NCBI GenBank assembly: GCA_028292625.1
Contig: JAQGLY010000089.1
Location: 1 to 59,483 of the forward strand
Source: Herbaspirillum sp.
GTDB lineage: Bacteria > Pseudomonadota > Gammaproteobacteria > Burkholderiales > Burkholderiaceae_D
Direction: 5' to 3'
DNA: 59,483 nucleotides
A model generated the notes under the pieces. That model did not search any database, was not told the DNA's origin, and worked only from the letters and a program-made list of their open reading frames with translations. Made by a program: the position numbers and the translations under genes. Positions 16,910 through 26,925 of this stretch are shown here, in pieces; the stretch's first letter is position 1, and each line of letters opens with the position of its first letter.

Positions 16910-18352
16910 ATGCGGAACACCAGATTGATCATTTGCGGCATGTCCGCCTCTCTATCGCTACTGTTCGCGCTGCCCGCAGCCGCTCAGTCATTCAAAGTAC
17001 AGTGCCCCGTAAGCACGCTGATGCACCCGCCGGTCCAGGACCCCGGCAATGCGAGACGAACTATTCCGAATCCCGGCATCAAATGCCAGCACATCTCCGG
17101 CGGGGACGGTTATGCAACGATGGCCGACGGAAGCCAAACCTATCTGTTCGCATTCGGTTCCCTGTCGGGCCGGGATCAGATCGGGAAGGGCAAACCGGGA
17201 ACGCTGAGCGGGGCGGCTTTTAACCTCCCCTACAACGCCTCCAATCCGGATGCGGCCATTACCGATCCCGCCCAGATCATGCGCACCGGCGTGCTGGACG
17301 GGAATTTCCCCGCGCCTCTGATGGCCATCGACGAAGACGACGAGTTTTTCCTGACGCTGTCGAACGTCGGCATGATTATGCGGCCCGATCTGTTCGAACA
17401 ACACACGGTTCACTTCCATGGCTATGCCAACGCATCGGCTTTTTTCGACGGTGTGCCGGATGCATCGGCGGCGATCAATATTGCCGGCAGTTTTACTTAT
17501 TACTACAACGCGCCGGACGCCGGAACCTATTTTTGGCATTGCCATATCACGCCGCCCGAGCATCTGCAGATGGGGATGGTCGGCCAGCTCTATGTCCGAC
17601 CCAGGCAGAACAAGCTGCCGTCCGGAACGAACCTCTGGACAGCCCTGTACACGTCAAATCAAAAAGCCTACGGCAATACGACGCCGAACTCGAATGGCGC
17701 TTGCACCGATATTCTCTGCACCGGTCAGACGCCTCTGCCGGCCAGAAACACGGGCGCGACGCAACCGGCCGGCGGGGCTATCTATGCTTACAACGACGGC
17801 GACGGCAGCACGCGTTATGACGTGGAATATCCGATCCAGATGATGGGATTCGACCCGAATTTCCACTTCGTCGGAATGACGTTCAATCCGGAAGCGTTCA
17901 CTACGCTCAAGGACAAATATTTCATGCTGAGCGGACGCGGCTATCCGGATACCGTCAACACCGCGGCGATTTCGACGCAGGCCTCGGATGGCGTCTCCAG
18001 GGCTTCGCAGCCTCTCCCGAGCCTGATAACGATAGAAAAATCGAAGGGCAAGACCCGCGCATTGCTGCGGATTTCCGACCTCAGCATTACCGAGTTCACC
18101 ACGCTGGCGACCATCGGCATTCCGATGAAGGTGATCGCGCATAACGCGCGCTTGCTGCGGGACGCGGCCGGCAACAATATGTATTACGACACCAACTCGA
18201 TCACGCTGGGCGGAGGCGAGTCGATAGACGTCATTCTGGATGCCACCAACATCCCGCCTGGCACTTACTTCCTGTACAGCACCAATCTCGATCACCTGTC
18301 AAACGATGCCGAAAACTTCGGCGGAATGATGACTGAGATCCATATCATTTGA
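16910..18352 (+). CDS. Multicopper-oxidase-like protein with HTVHFHG and HCH copper motifs
   Basis: 480 residues from the ATG at 16910, where GGAG lies seven bases upstream. A signal peptide ends at LPAAAQS. The copper motifs lie in the first half: H165, H168 and H170 in HTVHFHG and H210-C211-H212 in YFWHCH. H218 and M223 (PPEHLQMGM) complete a possible type 1 site, with two more residues than usual between Cys and His. The second half (about 290-480) has cupredoxin-like strands but no copper motif that I can see. The set is a first-domain HxHG motif joined to a last-domain HCH motif. The motifs missing here are found in the next gene. Exported, with signal by the Sec route. Confidence 0.8.
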   Translation: MRNTRLIICGMSASLSLLFALPAAAQSFKVQCPVSTLMHPPVQDPGNARRTIPNPGIKCQHISGGDGYATMADGSQTYLFAFGSLSGRDQIGKGKPGTLSGAAFNLPYNASNPDAAITDPAQIMRTGVLDGNFPAPLMAIDEDDEFFLTLSNVGMIMRPDLFEQHTVHFHGYANASAFFDGVPDASAAINIAGSFTYYYNAPDAGTYFWHCHITPPEHLQMGMVGQLYVRPRQNKLPSGTNLWTALYTSNQKAYGNTTPNSNGACTDILCTGQTPLPARNTGATQPAGGAIYAYNDGDGSTRYDVEYPIQMMGFDPNFHFVGMTFNPEAFTTLKDKYFMLSGRGYPDTVNTAAISTQASDGVSRASQPLPSLITIEKSKGKTRALLRISDLSITEFTTLATIGIPMKVIAHNARLLRDAAGNNMYYDTNSITLGGGESIDVILDATNIPPGTYFLYSTNLDHLSNDAENFGGMMTEIHII

Positions 18353-18363
18353 GGGCGACGACC

Positions 18364-19812
18364 ATGACTTATTCAATGACGAAGCAAGCCCCCGCCGTTC
18401 CGGCGCGGCTATGCCGAATGGCGCTGTGCGCACTGCTCTGGCTGGCGATGGGCCTGGCCAGCGCCGCCGTGCCTGGCATCACCGGCCGCAACTTTGACTT
18501 GATTGCGAGAGACGGCCGCAGCACCCAGCCGGACGGCAATTCGATCTATTCATGGGGATACGGATGCGACAGTGCCGCGCCGGCTCCTCAATTCGTTCCG
18601 TTCGCCGGCAATTGCCCGCTGATGCAGATACCCGGGCCGACAATGATCGTGACCGAAGGGCAGCAAGTCACGGTTACGCTGACCAATGGTTTGCCGAGCG
18701 CGGCCGGCAACACCTCGATCGTGTTTCCGGGTTTCGATGTCACCGTCACCGGCGGGGTGCCGGGGTTGCTCGCGCAGGAAGCCACGCACGACGCCGCCAC
18801 CAACAAGGTCGTCTATAACTTCACCGCGACCAAGCCCGGCACCTACTCCTATTACAGCGGAAGCCAGCCCGATCTGCAGATAGAAATGGGAATGTACGGC
18901 GCCATCGTCGTGCTGCCGGCGACTGCCCAGACCGCATGCGCGAAAGGCGCATCTTCGCTGTCCTCCTCCGCCTACGACCATCCCGCGACCTGTTACAACC
19001 GCGAATACCTGTTCCAGTTCGCCGAAATGGATTCGCGGATTCATCAGCAGGCCCAAGACCAGGTGCTGGCGGGCGTGCGGGGCCCCATCATCGTGAACAC
19101 CGAACCTTATCAGCCGAATTATTACCTGATTAACGGCCGTTCGATGCCCGACCTGATGGACACCTCTTACGCGCCGAATTATCCGAACCAGCCATACAAC
19201 GCCAACCCCCATATGCATCCCGGCGAGCTGCTTCTGATGCGGGTCATCGGCCAGGGGCGCTGGCAGCATCCCTTCCACTTTCACGGCAATCATGCCCGCG
19301 TCCTCGCGCGCGACGGCAATCTGATCACGGTGCAAAACGATACGGTCACGCCCGCCCGTCTGGCAGGACCCTTGCTGTTTACGATACCGACCGTTTCAGG
19401 ACAAACCGTCGATGCGATCTTCACCTGGACCGGCCAGGGGCTGAACTGGGATGTCTACGGTGCGAATAACGGCCACACATGCAACGGCCTGACCGTCGCG
19501 TCGCCCGGGTTCGATCCGGTGACGAAGGAATACTGCCCGGATCACAACAAGGCGTTGCCGGTCGTGCCGCCGGATCCGAACGTCATGGCCAATGGGCTGT
19601 GGTACGGCGGCACGCCCTACCTCGGCTTGCAAAGCGCCAACCAGACGCCGCTGCCGCCGGGGCAGACCAAAATAAATCTTCAGGCCGGTTATGCGTACAT
19701 GTGGCACTCGCATGCCGAGCGAGAGATTACGACCAATGATGTTTTCCCAGGAGGGATGATGATGATGATGATCATCGACCCACCGAACGCGACAATTGAC
19801 GAAACGCTTTGA
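18364..19812 (+). CDS. Multicopper-oxidase-like protein with HPFHFHG and HSH motifs, no type 1 cysteine
   Basis: 482 residues from the ATG at 18364 (GAGG upstream); it follows the previous gene by 11 bases. A signal peptide ends near GLASAAVP. The N-terminal cupredoxin (about 40-190) has lost copper ligands (GTYSYYSGSQP where a YHSH-type motif is expected). In the C-terminal half, H302, H305 and H307 form HPFHFHGNH, the classic last-domain motif, and H448-S449-H450 (MWHSHAERE) stands where WHCHxxxH is expected, so the type 1 cysteine is serine. It cannot form a type 1 site alone. Together with the preceding protein it holds the four histidine motifs of one complete multicopper oxidase. Confidence 0.8.
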   Translation: MTYSMTKQAPAVPARLCRMALCALLWLAMGLASAAVPGITGRNFDLIARDGRSTQPDGNSIYSWGYGCDSAAPAPQFVPFAGNCPLMQIPGPTMIVTEGQQVTVTLTNGLPSAAGNTSIVFPGFDVTVTGGVPGLLAQEATHDAATNKVVYNFTATKPGTYSYYSGSQPDLQIEMGMYGAIVVLPATAQTACAKGASSLSSSAYDHPATCYNREYLFQFAEMDSRIHQQAQDQVLAGVRGPIIVNTEPYQPNYYLINGRSMPDLMDTSYAPNYPNQPYNANPHMHPGELLLMRVIGQGRWQHPFHFHGNHARVLARDGNLITVQNDTVTPARLAGPLLFTIPTVSGQTVDAIFTWTGQGLNWDVYGANNGHTCNGLTVASPGFDPVTKEYCPDHNKALPVVPPDPNVMANGLWYGGTPYLGLQSANQTPLPPGQTKINLQAGYAYMWHSHAEREITTNDVFPGGMMMMMIIDPPNATIDETL

Positions 19813-19828
19813 AGGAATGGCCGCGATC

Positions 19829-22800
19829 ATGACACATTTTTCGATGAAAACACTTAAGACGAGCCGATTTGCGAGGGCCTGTGCGGCCGCGATGTTGCTG
19901 ACCGCGTTTGGCGCATCGGCCGCGAACGTGACGGTTAACATGACGGCGCAAAGGATGAGTACCACTCTGCCCGATGGCAGCGTCGCGCCGATGTGGGGCT
20001 TTTGCACGACCCCGACGAACGGGGCGTGTAGCGCTTCATGGGCGCCCGGTCCGACCATCGTCGCTGCCGCCGGCGATACTCTGACGATAGCGCTGAAGAA
20101 CAGCCTGCCGGTGGCGACGTCGATCGTGATCCTCGGTCAAATCGGCGGAACGGTCGGGACGCCCTCAATGGTTCCAAGTCCGTCCCACAATAACGAGCAG
20201 GCGATTACCTGGCCATCTCCGGGCGCCTCGGGCGATCCTACGTTCAGCCCGCCGCCGCAGCCGGCCCGCGCACGCTCGTTCTCGAAAGAAGCGGCGGCGG
20301 CCGGTTCGCAGACCTATGTCTGGAACTCGCTTAAACCCGGCACCTATCTTTACGAGACCGGTTCCCATCCATCGCTGCAGGCGCCGATGGGACTGTATGG
20401 CCTGCTGGTAGTCACCAAGGCGCCGCTGGTCCAATCCAACGCGATCACGCCCGGCCAGGCGTACACCGGCGCCTATCCGACGGTTTCGTCGCTGACCAAT
20501 GTCCCATACGATGCGCAGGCGGTGCTGCTGTTCAGCGAGATAGACCCGATACAAAACACGGCGGTCGACAAGGCCGCAAACGCTCACACGGACGAATATA
20601 AAATCTCCACGGATCCCAGCTGCGCGACGGCGCCATGTTATCCGCCGGCGGTCAATTACAACCCCGTGTTTTTTCTCATCAACGGCAAACCTTTCGATCG
20701 CGCCAATCCGGCGCCGGCGGCCGCCCCGATTCCCGCCGTTGCATCGAGCGGAAACGTATTGCTGCGTTTCGCCAACGCGGGTTTGCGCACGCACATTCCG
20801 ACGGTGGTGGGGCTCAACATGTCGCTGATCGCAGAAGACGGCAATGTGGCGCCAGGCAATCCTAAGCAGCAAAGCGAATTGCTGCTGACGGCCGGCAAGA
20901 CCCTCGATGTGCTGGTCAAGCCGGCGAAAACGGGGAGCGCCTTCAAGCCAGCGACATACGCATTGTTCGACCGGCAGTTGAGCCTCTCGAATGACAATCA
21001 GCCCAACGGCGGCATGCAGGGCTTCCTGCAGGTTGCGGGCGGCACGACTCCCGCGGCCGTCAATCCGACGGCAGTCAACGACAACTTCACGATCCCTCCG
21101 AACAGTTCCGTATTCGCCGCCAACGTCCTTCTTAACGATATTGCGATCGCCAACCCAAAGCTGGGCACAGCGCCTTCCAGTGGCAGCGTCGTGTTGAACG
21201 CCGACGGGACCTTTACCTATACGCCGAATGGCAACGCCATCGTCAATGACACATTCACGTATTTCGGCAACGGCAAACCAACGTTGAGCGCGACCGTGAG
21301 GCTCACGGTCGATGGAACCAGGGTAGGCGCGGCGCCGGTCGCCAATCCGGATACGTTCGTCAGCAACACCGGCTTTTCTGCCGGGATGACCATCATGAGC
21401 AGCGGGGTGCTCGGCAATGACACCGATCCTAGCGGCTACGCGCTCAAGGCGGTGCTGGTGGCCGGTTCGGTCTCCTCGGGCGTTGCGCTGCAGTTGAACG
21501 CAGACGGTTCCTTCAAGGCCGTCCCTTCGGCCGCTGGCGATTTCTCGTTTAAATACCGGGCCGTCAATTCGCAAGGTACTCAGAGCGCGCCCGCGACGGT
21601 ATCGCTGTCGTTCCGGCAAGCCAGCGGCGTGCAGATAGCGGTGGTCGACGCACTCACCAAGGTCGCTGTTGATGATTATCGCTGGACGATCGAAGAAGAC
21701 AGGACCTTCCACAATGCGGCGCAGCTTTCGTCGGGCGGGGTTCCCAATATTCTGGGCACGAATTTCCATGCGAGTCACATGCCGGTCGTTGCGACCGGTT
21801 GCACCGGCCCGGCGAGTTGCGGCGACAACCAAAAGGTCAATGGCGCGGCAGTACCGCCAAAAGCCAGGACCAAGCCATCCGACGTCGCGCTCGATCCGAC
21901 CAAGTACTACTATCTGTCCGTCTTACCTGCCGACGCCGCGGATGCGGATCCGGAAGTCCCAAAATCCGGGCACACCATGGGTGGTGTCGCTCTCACGCCC
22001 GCCGACCTCGCGACGACCGGCCCGGCCAAGCCGCCGGTGGTCGTGACGCTGCCGCCATCTCCGCTCAAGCCGGCGCAACTGAGCATCTTCGTATTTGAAG
22101 ACAACAATCCGACCAACGGCGGCGTCGACGCCGTGGAGGAAGGCGAAGGCCTGGGTGGTTTTGCCGTGACCATCATGGACACCGCGGGGCACATCGGCGA
22201 CGTGGCCGGTCAAATGACCTACGACGTCAACAATATGCCGTTGACGAATGCGCTGTTTGAACTGGATCCGGTCGGCTGTCCCCGACCTGCCCGCGCGCCG
22301 ATTGGTGCGGCGGGCGTGGAAAACCGGATCGGTGTGATCTATACCTGTCCGGAATACGACGATGCGAACGATCCGCGGCATCTCACCCGTCTGACGCTGG
22401 CCGGCCATGCGCTGGTTCAGAACATCAATCCTGGCCGTTACGATGTCATGGTCGCGCCCGGCGCGGACCGTGCCGGCAAGGGCGAGACCTGGCTTCAGGT
22501 ATCCACATTGGAGGGCACACGGGCCAACGATGCGTTCGCAAAATCCGGGGAGCCGGGATATTTTCAGGAATACGGACCGCCCGGCTTTCATGCGTTCGTC
22601 GGTTTCGTCAATCCGGACCGGGTCAACAAGTTGATCAATCCGGCCACGCCGGTGAACCAGGGCGGCCTATGCCGCCCGACCGCAGGCAATCCCAATCCTT
22701 GCCGCAATACGGTGACCGGAAGGGTGACCAATCTGCACATGTCGCGCCCTTCGCAAACCGACCTCTTCGATAGTGCTTCCAACGATGTTCTGTCCGGTTC

Positions 22801-25800
22801 TACATGCTATGTCGGACTTAACTCGGTGAACGGCACCGGTCCCAATATCGCCTTCGCACCGTGCGATGCGGACGGCAACTTCAAATTCACCGGCGTGCCC
22901 GATGACACTTACCAAATCGTCGTATGGGATCAATGGCTCGACCAGATCGTGCAATACAAGTCGGTCACCGTTCCCGCCACCGCAGGCGCCACGACGACCG
23001 CGGTCGGCAACGTGCCGGTGCTCAGCTGGTTCACGAATATCGAACAGAATGCATTCATGGACTTGAACGGCGATGGCGTCCAGCAGGATAGCGAGCCTGG
23101 CATTGCCCAGATTCCGATGACGGTCCGCTACCGTGACGGCAGCGTCGGATATATATCGGCCACCGATTCCAGCGGCAACGGATCCATCAATGAGCTCTTT
23201 CCGCTATTCAACTGGTATGTCGCCGAGTCCGACACTACCCGCTACAAAGGCACCCAGGTGAGCACGGTAGTCGATGGCGGCGGTCCGCTCGACAGTTCCG
23301 GCGCCTACCAGGGTTTGCTGACCTCGACCTATCCGCACGGTCCCGGCGATGCTGTGCAATCGACAGTGGAGACCTTCCCCGGCGACACCTTGAGTTTCGG
23401 CATCCAGGGCTTTATCAGCCAGACCAATATCATCAACTGGGGCAAAAGGCCGTACGCAGTCGGTGAAAACGGCGGCATCACCGGGATGGTCGTGTACACC
23501 TCGACCCGTGGATTCGACGATCCGCGGCTTGAAGTGCAATTCAACTGGGAGCCGGCCGTTCCGCGCGTGAAGGTACGCCTGTACCGCGAAACCGTGGCGC
23601 CGGACGGCACGACCGGAATGGTGCTGGTGCAAGAAACCACGTCAAGCAGCTGGGATGACAATTTGCCGACGAATTGCCCGGGCCAGCGTTCCGACGATCC
23701 GTTCCTGACTTATACCCTGGGCGCGGCCAACAGGACCAAATGCTACGACGGATTCCATAATTGGAACCAGACACGTCCTGCGGTGTATGACGGCCGTTAC
23801 CGCTTCAGCGGCATCGCCGCCGGGAAATATGTGGTGGAAGTGGTCCCGCCAGAGGGTTACGAGATCGTGAAGGAAGAAGACAAGAACATCCTGCTCGGCG
23901 ACGCATTCGTGGCGCCGGTCGCGCAGCAATTCGCGGGTGTGGGTAATATCTTCATCCTGCCCGACCAGGCCACCGTCAACGCGGCCGCGAGCGCCGAGCC
24001 CGGCAACGCGTTTCCTCCGTGCGTGGGCGATCTTCACAAGGTGCCGGACTTTGTCAGCCTGTTTCCGGGGTTGGAACAGGCGTCGCCGTTCGCCGGGGCG
24101 TCGCGGCCGCTGTGCAACCGCAAGAGCGTCGTCCTGAACGATCAAATGCAGGCCACCGCCGACTTCCATCTGTTCACGCCAACGCCGATTGCCGCTCACT
24201 ATACCGGCATGATCCTGGATGACGCGTCGTCGGAGTTCAACCCGGCCGCGCCGGATTTCGGCGAGAAGTTCGCGGTGCCGTTCGTGCCGGTTTCGATGAA
24301 GGATTTCAACGGTGTCGAAATCAGCCGCGTCTATGCCGACCAATGGGGCATGTTTAACGGTCTGCTGCCTTCCACATGGCAAGCCAACGTGCCTAATCCG
24401 AGCGGCTATGCGCCGAACATGGTGACCAATTGCATGAACGATCCGGGCCCGATCAAGGACCCGGTTACAGGGAAGATGATCACGGATCCGATGTTCAACC
24501 CGATGTACAGCAATTTCTGCTACACGAATCCGTTCATGCCCGGCAGCACAACGTACCTGGATACGCCGGTGCTTCCGATTGCGGCGTTCGCGGCCGGCTA
24601 CTTTCCGGTGGACTGTTCGTACCCGGACGCCACCCCGGCCATCCGCAGAGTGGATGATGTCGCCGGCAATTTCGGCCCCTATCTGAAAAAGACCGATGGC
24701 CGCGGCCGCGCAGTGTCGGGAGCGCTGAAAATCACGGCGTTGGGCGATGTGCAGGTACCCAATCCGGCGTATGCGGGACCCACCGCCACGTCGGCGCCGG
24801 GCAATCAGAAAACCATCACGCGTCACTATGGTTTCGGCACCGTCCCGGGCGTGGTCAAATTGGGCAACGTCACCTTGCTGCTGCTGCCGGGCAGCTGGAG
24901 CGATGGCCAGATTACCGCCCTGGTTCCGCCTAACACACCGAGCGGCCAGTTGAGCATTACGGCTGCCAATGGCCTGGTTTCCGTCGACACCGTGACGGTC
25001 ACCATAGAAGACAAGGCGCCAACCCGGGTGCGGGCAAGCAACGGCCAGAGCATTCAGGCGGCCATCGACGCGGCTGCTCCAGGCGACCTCATTCTGGTTG
25101 ACGAGGGAAGCTACAACGAACTCGTGATCATGTGGAAGCCGGTCCGGTTGCAAGGCGTCGGCGCAGCCTCGGTGATTGTCAACGCAGCGAAGTATCCGAA
25201 CGAGAAGCTCGCGGCATGGCGTCCACGCGTCAACAGCCTGTTCGGCATCGATGCCAGCGGCAACCTGACCTTGCCGGCCCAGGTCGATCCGTTGCCTGGG
25301 CAGGAGATTTCCGGCGGAATCGTTCTGTTGGAGCCGACCGTGCTCAGCACCGAGGAAGGGGCCGGCATCACCGTGCTTGCCAAAAATTACCCAAGCAATC
25401 ATTGCAATGCGCGAGGCAACGACCCGTCGGCCGACACCTGGAAAAGCAACTTCTATTGCGGTCAATCGCGTATCGACGGCATCAGCGTGACGGGCGGCGA
25501 TTCGGGCGGCGGCATTTATGTCAACGGCTGGGCTCACAATCTGCAAATCGCCAACAACCGCATATACGGCAATGCCGGCACCTACACCGGCGGCATCCGT
25601 ATCGGCCAGCCCAATCTTGAAGGCCTGGAAACCCTGAGTACGCCTTTCGGTTTCGACAAGAACGTGAATATTCACCACAACGCGATCACCACCAACGGTA
25701 CGATCGAGGCGCAAGTGGCGGAATCGGGCGGGGGCGGCGGCCTGTCGGTGTGCTCAGGCACCGACAACTACAGCGTCAACTACAACTTCATCTGCGGCAA

Positions 25801-26872
25801 TTTGAGCATGGGTGACGGTGGCGGCATGGCGCACGTCGGTTACAGCGGCGGCGCCAACACGATCGCCAATAATGTCATCGTCTTTAACCAGAGCTTGAGC
25901 CAGAGCGCAACCATTTCCGGCGGCGGCCTGGTCATCGAAGGCGCGACGCCGGCGATCGGCGCGACGTCTCTGGGTTCCGGCAACGTGACGGTCGATATGA
26001 ATCAGATTCAGGGCAATCAGGCGGCATCGGGTAACGGGGGCGGGGTGTATCTGCAGGACCTCGGCAACAGCAATGTGGTTCTGACCAACAACATGGTTGT
26101 CAATAATGTTGCGGGCTACTCCGGAGGCGGCGTTTCGCTTCAAAATGCGGCCAGCGCCAAGCTCATCAACAATACCGTGGCGCACAACGATTCCACGGCG
26201 ACTATCGGCGCAGCGTTTTCGTTGCCGAACAGCCCGACGACATCGAAGTCGCAACCGGCGGGTATCAGTTCGGACCCTGTGTCAAGGAATGCCGCGCTGA
26301 TCAACAACATCATCTGGGAAAACCGCTCGTTCTTTTTCGCGGCGGCCACCAACAGCGCGACCGGCTTTCAGTTGAATCCTGTCGTCACCGGGTGCGGCGG
26401 TTCATCGGTCAACGCCAATTACTGGGACTTGGGGGTGATCGGCCAAGCCCAGGCGGCGCCGGTGCTAAAGCTCAATCCCAGCTATTCGGTGCTGACATCG
26501 ACGGACGGTTATGCCAACCAGCACAATATCAGTTCCAATCCTCTGTTTGTGACCGCGTACTGCAACGGCGCCCGCTTTATAGGGCCGCCAGTGCCTGAAT
26601 CGCCGGCGCCGACCGTGCCGTTCACCATGCAGGCAGCGGGCGCCGTGGATGAAGGCGGCAACTGGATTGAGGTGCGCTACGGCCCGATCTCGCTCAGCGA
26701 TCCGCTGAACCAGGGTCTGCCCGGCGTCTTGTCGCCGCCAATAGGCGACTACCACATCAGGATCGGTTCCATGGCCATCGATAACGGCACGATGGCCGGC
26801 GCACCGAACCATGACTTCGATTCGGACAGGCGACTGCTGCTGATCGATATCGGAGCCGATGAATGGCGCTAA
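19829..26872 (+). CDS. Giant exported multidomain protein (degenerate cupredoxin, adhesin-like and beta-helix regions)
   Basis: About 2347 residues if the ATG at 19829 is used (others at 19817 and 19844). A signal peptide ends near AFGASAANV. In order: two cupredoxin-like domains (about 35-420) without copper histidines (GTYLYETGSHPSLQ); two cadherin/VCBS-like domains with NGDGTF-style turns (about 425-610); SdrD B-like repeats (FVFEDNNPTN and NAFMDLNGDG, about 760-1220); an IPT/TIG-like domain (about 1650-1730); a right-handed beta-helix (about 1740-2250) beginning SIQAAIDAAAPGDLI and rich in Asn and Gly. There is no RTX or LPXTG tail. It is the best candidate for a secreted surface partner of the two oxidases and substrate of the downstream type II-like system. 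Confidence 0.8.
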   Translation: MTHFSMKTLKTSRFARACAAAMLLTAFGASAANVTVNMTAQRMSTTLPDGSVAPMWGFCTTPTNGACSASWAPGPTIVAAAGDTLTIALKNSLPVATSIVILGQIGGTVGTPSMVPSPSHNNEQAITWPSPGASGDPTFSPPPQPARARSFSKEAAAAGSQTYVWNSLKPGTYLYETGSHPSLQAPMGLYGLLVVTKAPLVQSNAITPGQAYTGAYPTVSSLTNVPYDAQAVLLFSEIDPIQNTAVDKAANAHTDEYKISTDPSCATAPCYPPAVNYNPVFFLINGKPFDRANPAPAAAPIPAVASSGNVLLRFANAGLRTHIPTVVGLNMSLIAEDGNVAPGNPKQQSELLLTAGKTLDVLVKPAKTGSAFKPATYALFDRQLSLSNDNQPNGGMQGFLQVAGGTTPAAVNPTAVNDNFTIPPNSSVFAANVLLNDIAIANPKLGTAPSSGSVVLNADGTFTYTPNGNAIVNDTFTYFGNGKPTLSATVRLTVDGTRVGAAPVANPDTFVSNTGFSAGMTIMSSGVLGNDTDPSGYALKAVLVAGSVSSGVALQLNADGSFKAVPSAAGDFSFKYRAVNSQGTQSAPATVSLSFRQASGVQIAVVDALTKVAVDDYRWTIEEDRTFHNAAQLSSGGVPNILGTNFHASHMPVVATGCTGPASCGDNQKVNGAAVPPKARTKPSDVALDPTKYYYLSVLPADAADADPEVPKSGHTMGGVALTPADLATTGPAKPPVVVTLPPSPLKPAQLSIFVFEDNNPTNGGVDAVEEGEGLGGFAVTIMDTAGHIGDVAGQMTYDVNNMPLTNALFELDPVGCPRPARAPIGAAGVENRIGVIYTCPEYDDANDPRHLTRLTLAGHALVQNINPGRYDVMVAPGADRAGKGETWLQVSTLEGTRANDAFAKSGEPGYFQEYGPPGFHAFVGFVNPDRVNKLINPATPVNQGGLCRPTAGNPNPCRNTVTGRVTNLHMSRPSQTDLFDSASNDVLSGSTCYVGLNSVNGTGPNIAFAPCDADGNFKFTGVPDDTYQIVVWDQWLDQIVQYKSVTVPATAGATTTAVGNVPVLSWFTNIEQNAFMDLNGDGVQQDSEPGIAQIPMTVRYRDGSVGYISATDSSGNGSINELFPLFNWYVAESDTTRYKGTQVSTVVDGGGPLDSSGAYQGLLTSTYPHGPGDAVQSTVETFPGDTLSFGIQGFISQTNIINWGKRPYAVGENGGITGMVVYTSTRGFDDPRLEVQFNWEPAVPRVKVRLYRETVAPDGTTGMVLVQETTSSSWDDNLPTNCPGQRSDDPFLTYTLGAANRTKCYDGFHNWNQTRPAVYDGRYRFSGIAAGKYVVEVVPPEGYEIVKEEDKNILLGDAFVAPVAQQFAGVGNIFILPDQATVNAAASAEPGNAFPPCVGDLHKVPDFVSLFPGLEQASPFAGASRPLCNRKSVVLNDQMQATADFHLFTPTPIAAHYTGMILDDASSEFNPAAPDFGEKFAVPFVPVSMKDFNGVEISRVYADQWGMFNGLLPSTWQANVPNPSGYAPNMVTNCMNDPGPIKDPVTGKMITDPMFNPMYSNFCYTNPFMPGSTTYLDTPVLPIAAFAAGYFPVDCSYPDATPAIRRVDDVAGNFGPYLKKTDGRGRAVSGALKITALGDVQVPNPAYAGPTATSAPGNQKTITRHYGFGTVPGVVKLGNVTLLLLPGSWSDGQITALVPPNTPSGQLSITAANGLVSVDTVTVTIEDKAPTRVRASNGQSIQAAIDAAAPGDLILVDEGSYNELVIMWKPVRLQGVGAASVIVNAAKYPNEKLAAWRPRVNSLFGIDASGNLTLPAQVDPLPGQEISGGIVLLEPTVLSTEEGAGITVLAKNYPSNHCNARGNDPSADTWKSNFYCGQSRIDGISVTGGDSGGGIYVNGWAHNLQIANNRIYGNAGTYTGGIRIGQPNLEGLETLSTPFGFDKNVNIHHNAITTNGTIEAQVAESGGGGGLSVCSGTDNYSVNYNFICGNLSMGDGGGMAHVGYSGGANTIANNVIVFNQSLSQSATISGGGLVIEGATPAIGATSLGSGNVTVDMNQIQGNQAASGNGGGVYLQDLGNSNVVLTNNMVVNNVAGYSGGGVSLQNAASAKLINNTVAHNDSTATIGAAFSLPNSPTTSKSQPAGISSDPVSRNAALINNIIWENRSFFFAAATNSATGFQLNPVVTGCGGSSVNANYWDLGVIGQAQAAPVLKLNPSYSVLTSTDGYANQHNISSNPLFVTAYCNGARFIGPPVPESPAPTVPFTMQAAGAVDEGGNWIEVRYGPISLSDPLNQGLPGVLSPPIGDYHIRIGSMAIDNGTMAGAPNHDFDSDRRLLLIDIGADEWR

Positions 26873-26925
26873 CGTCGACGGCTCAGGCATCCACTCACGG
26901 TCAATCGAGGAAGGTCCAATTGAAT

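Noticed and set aside
23642..25714. A 690-codon minus-strand open frame within the giant gene
   Set aside because: It is an antisense shadow: arginine- and histidine-rich with no domain, inside a plus-strand frame with clear domain structure.
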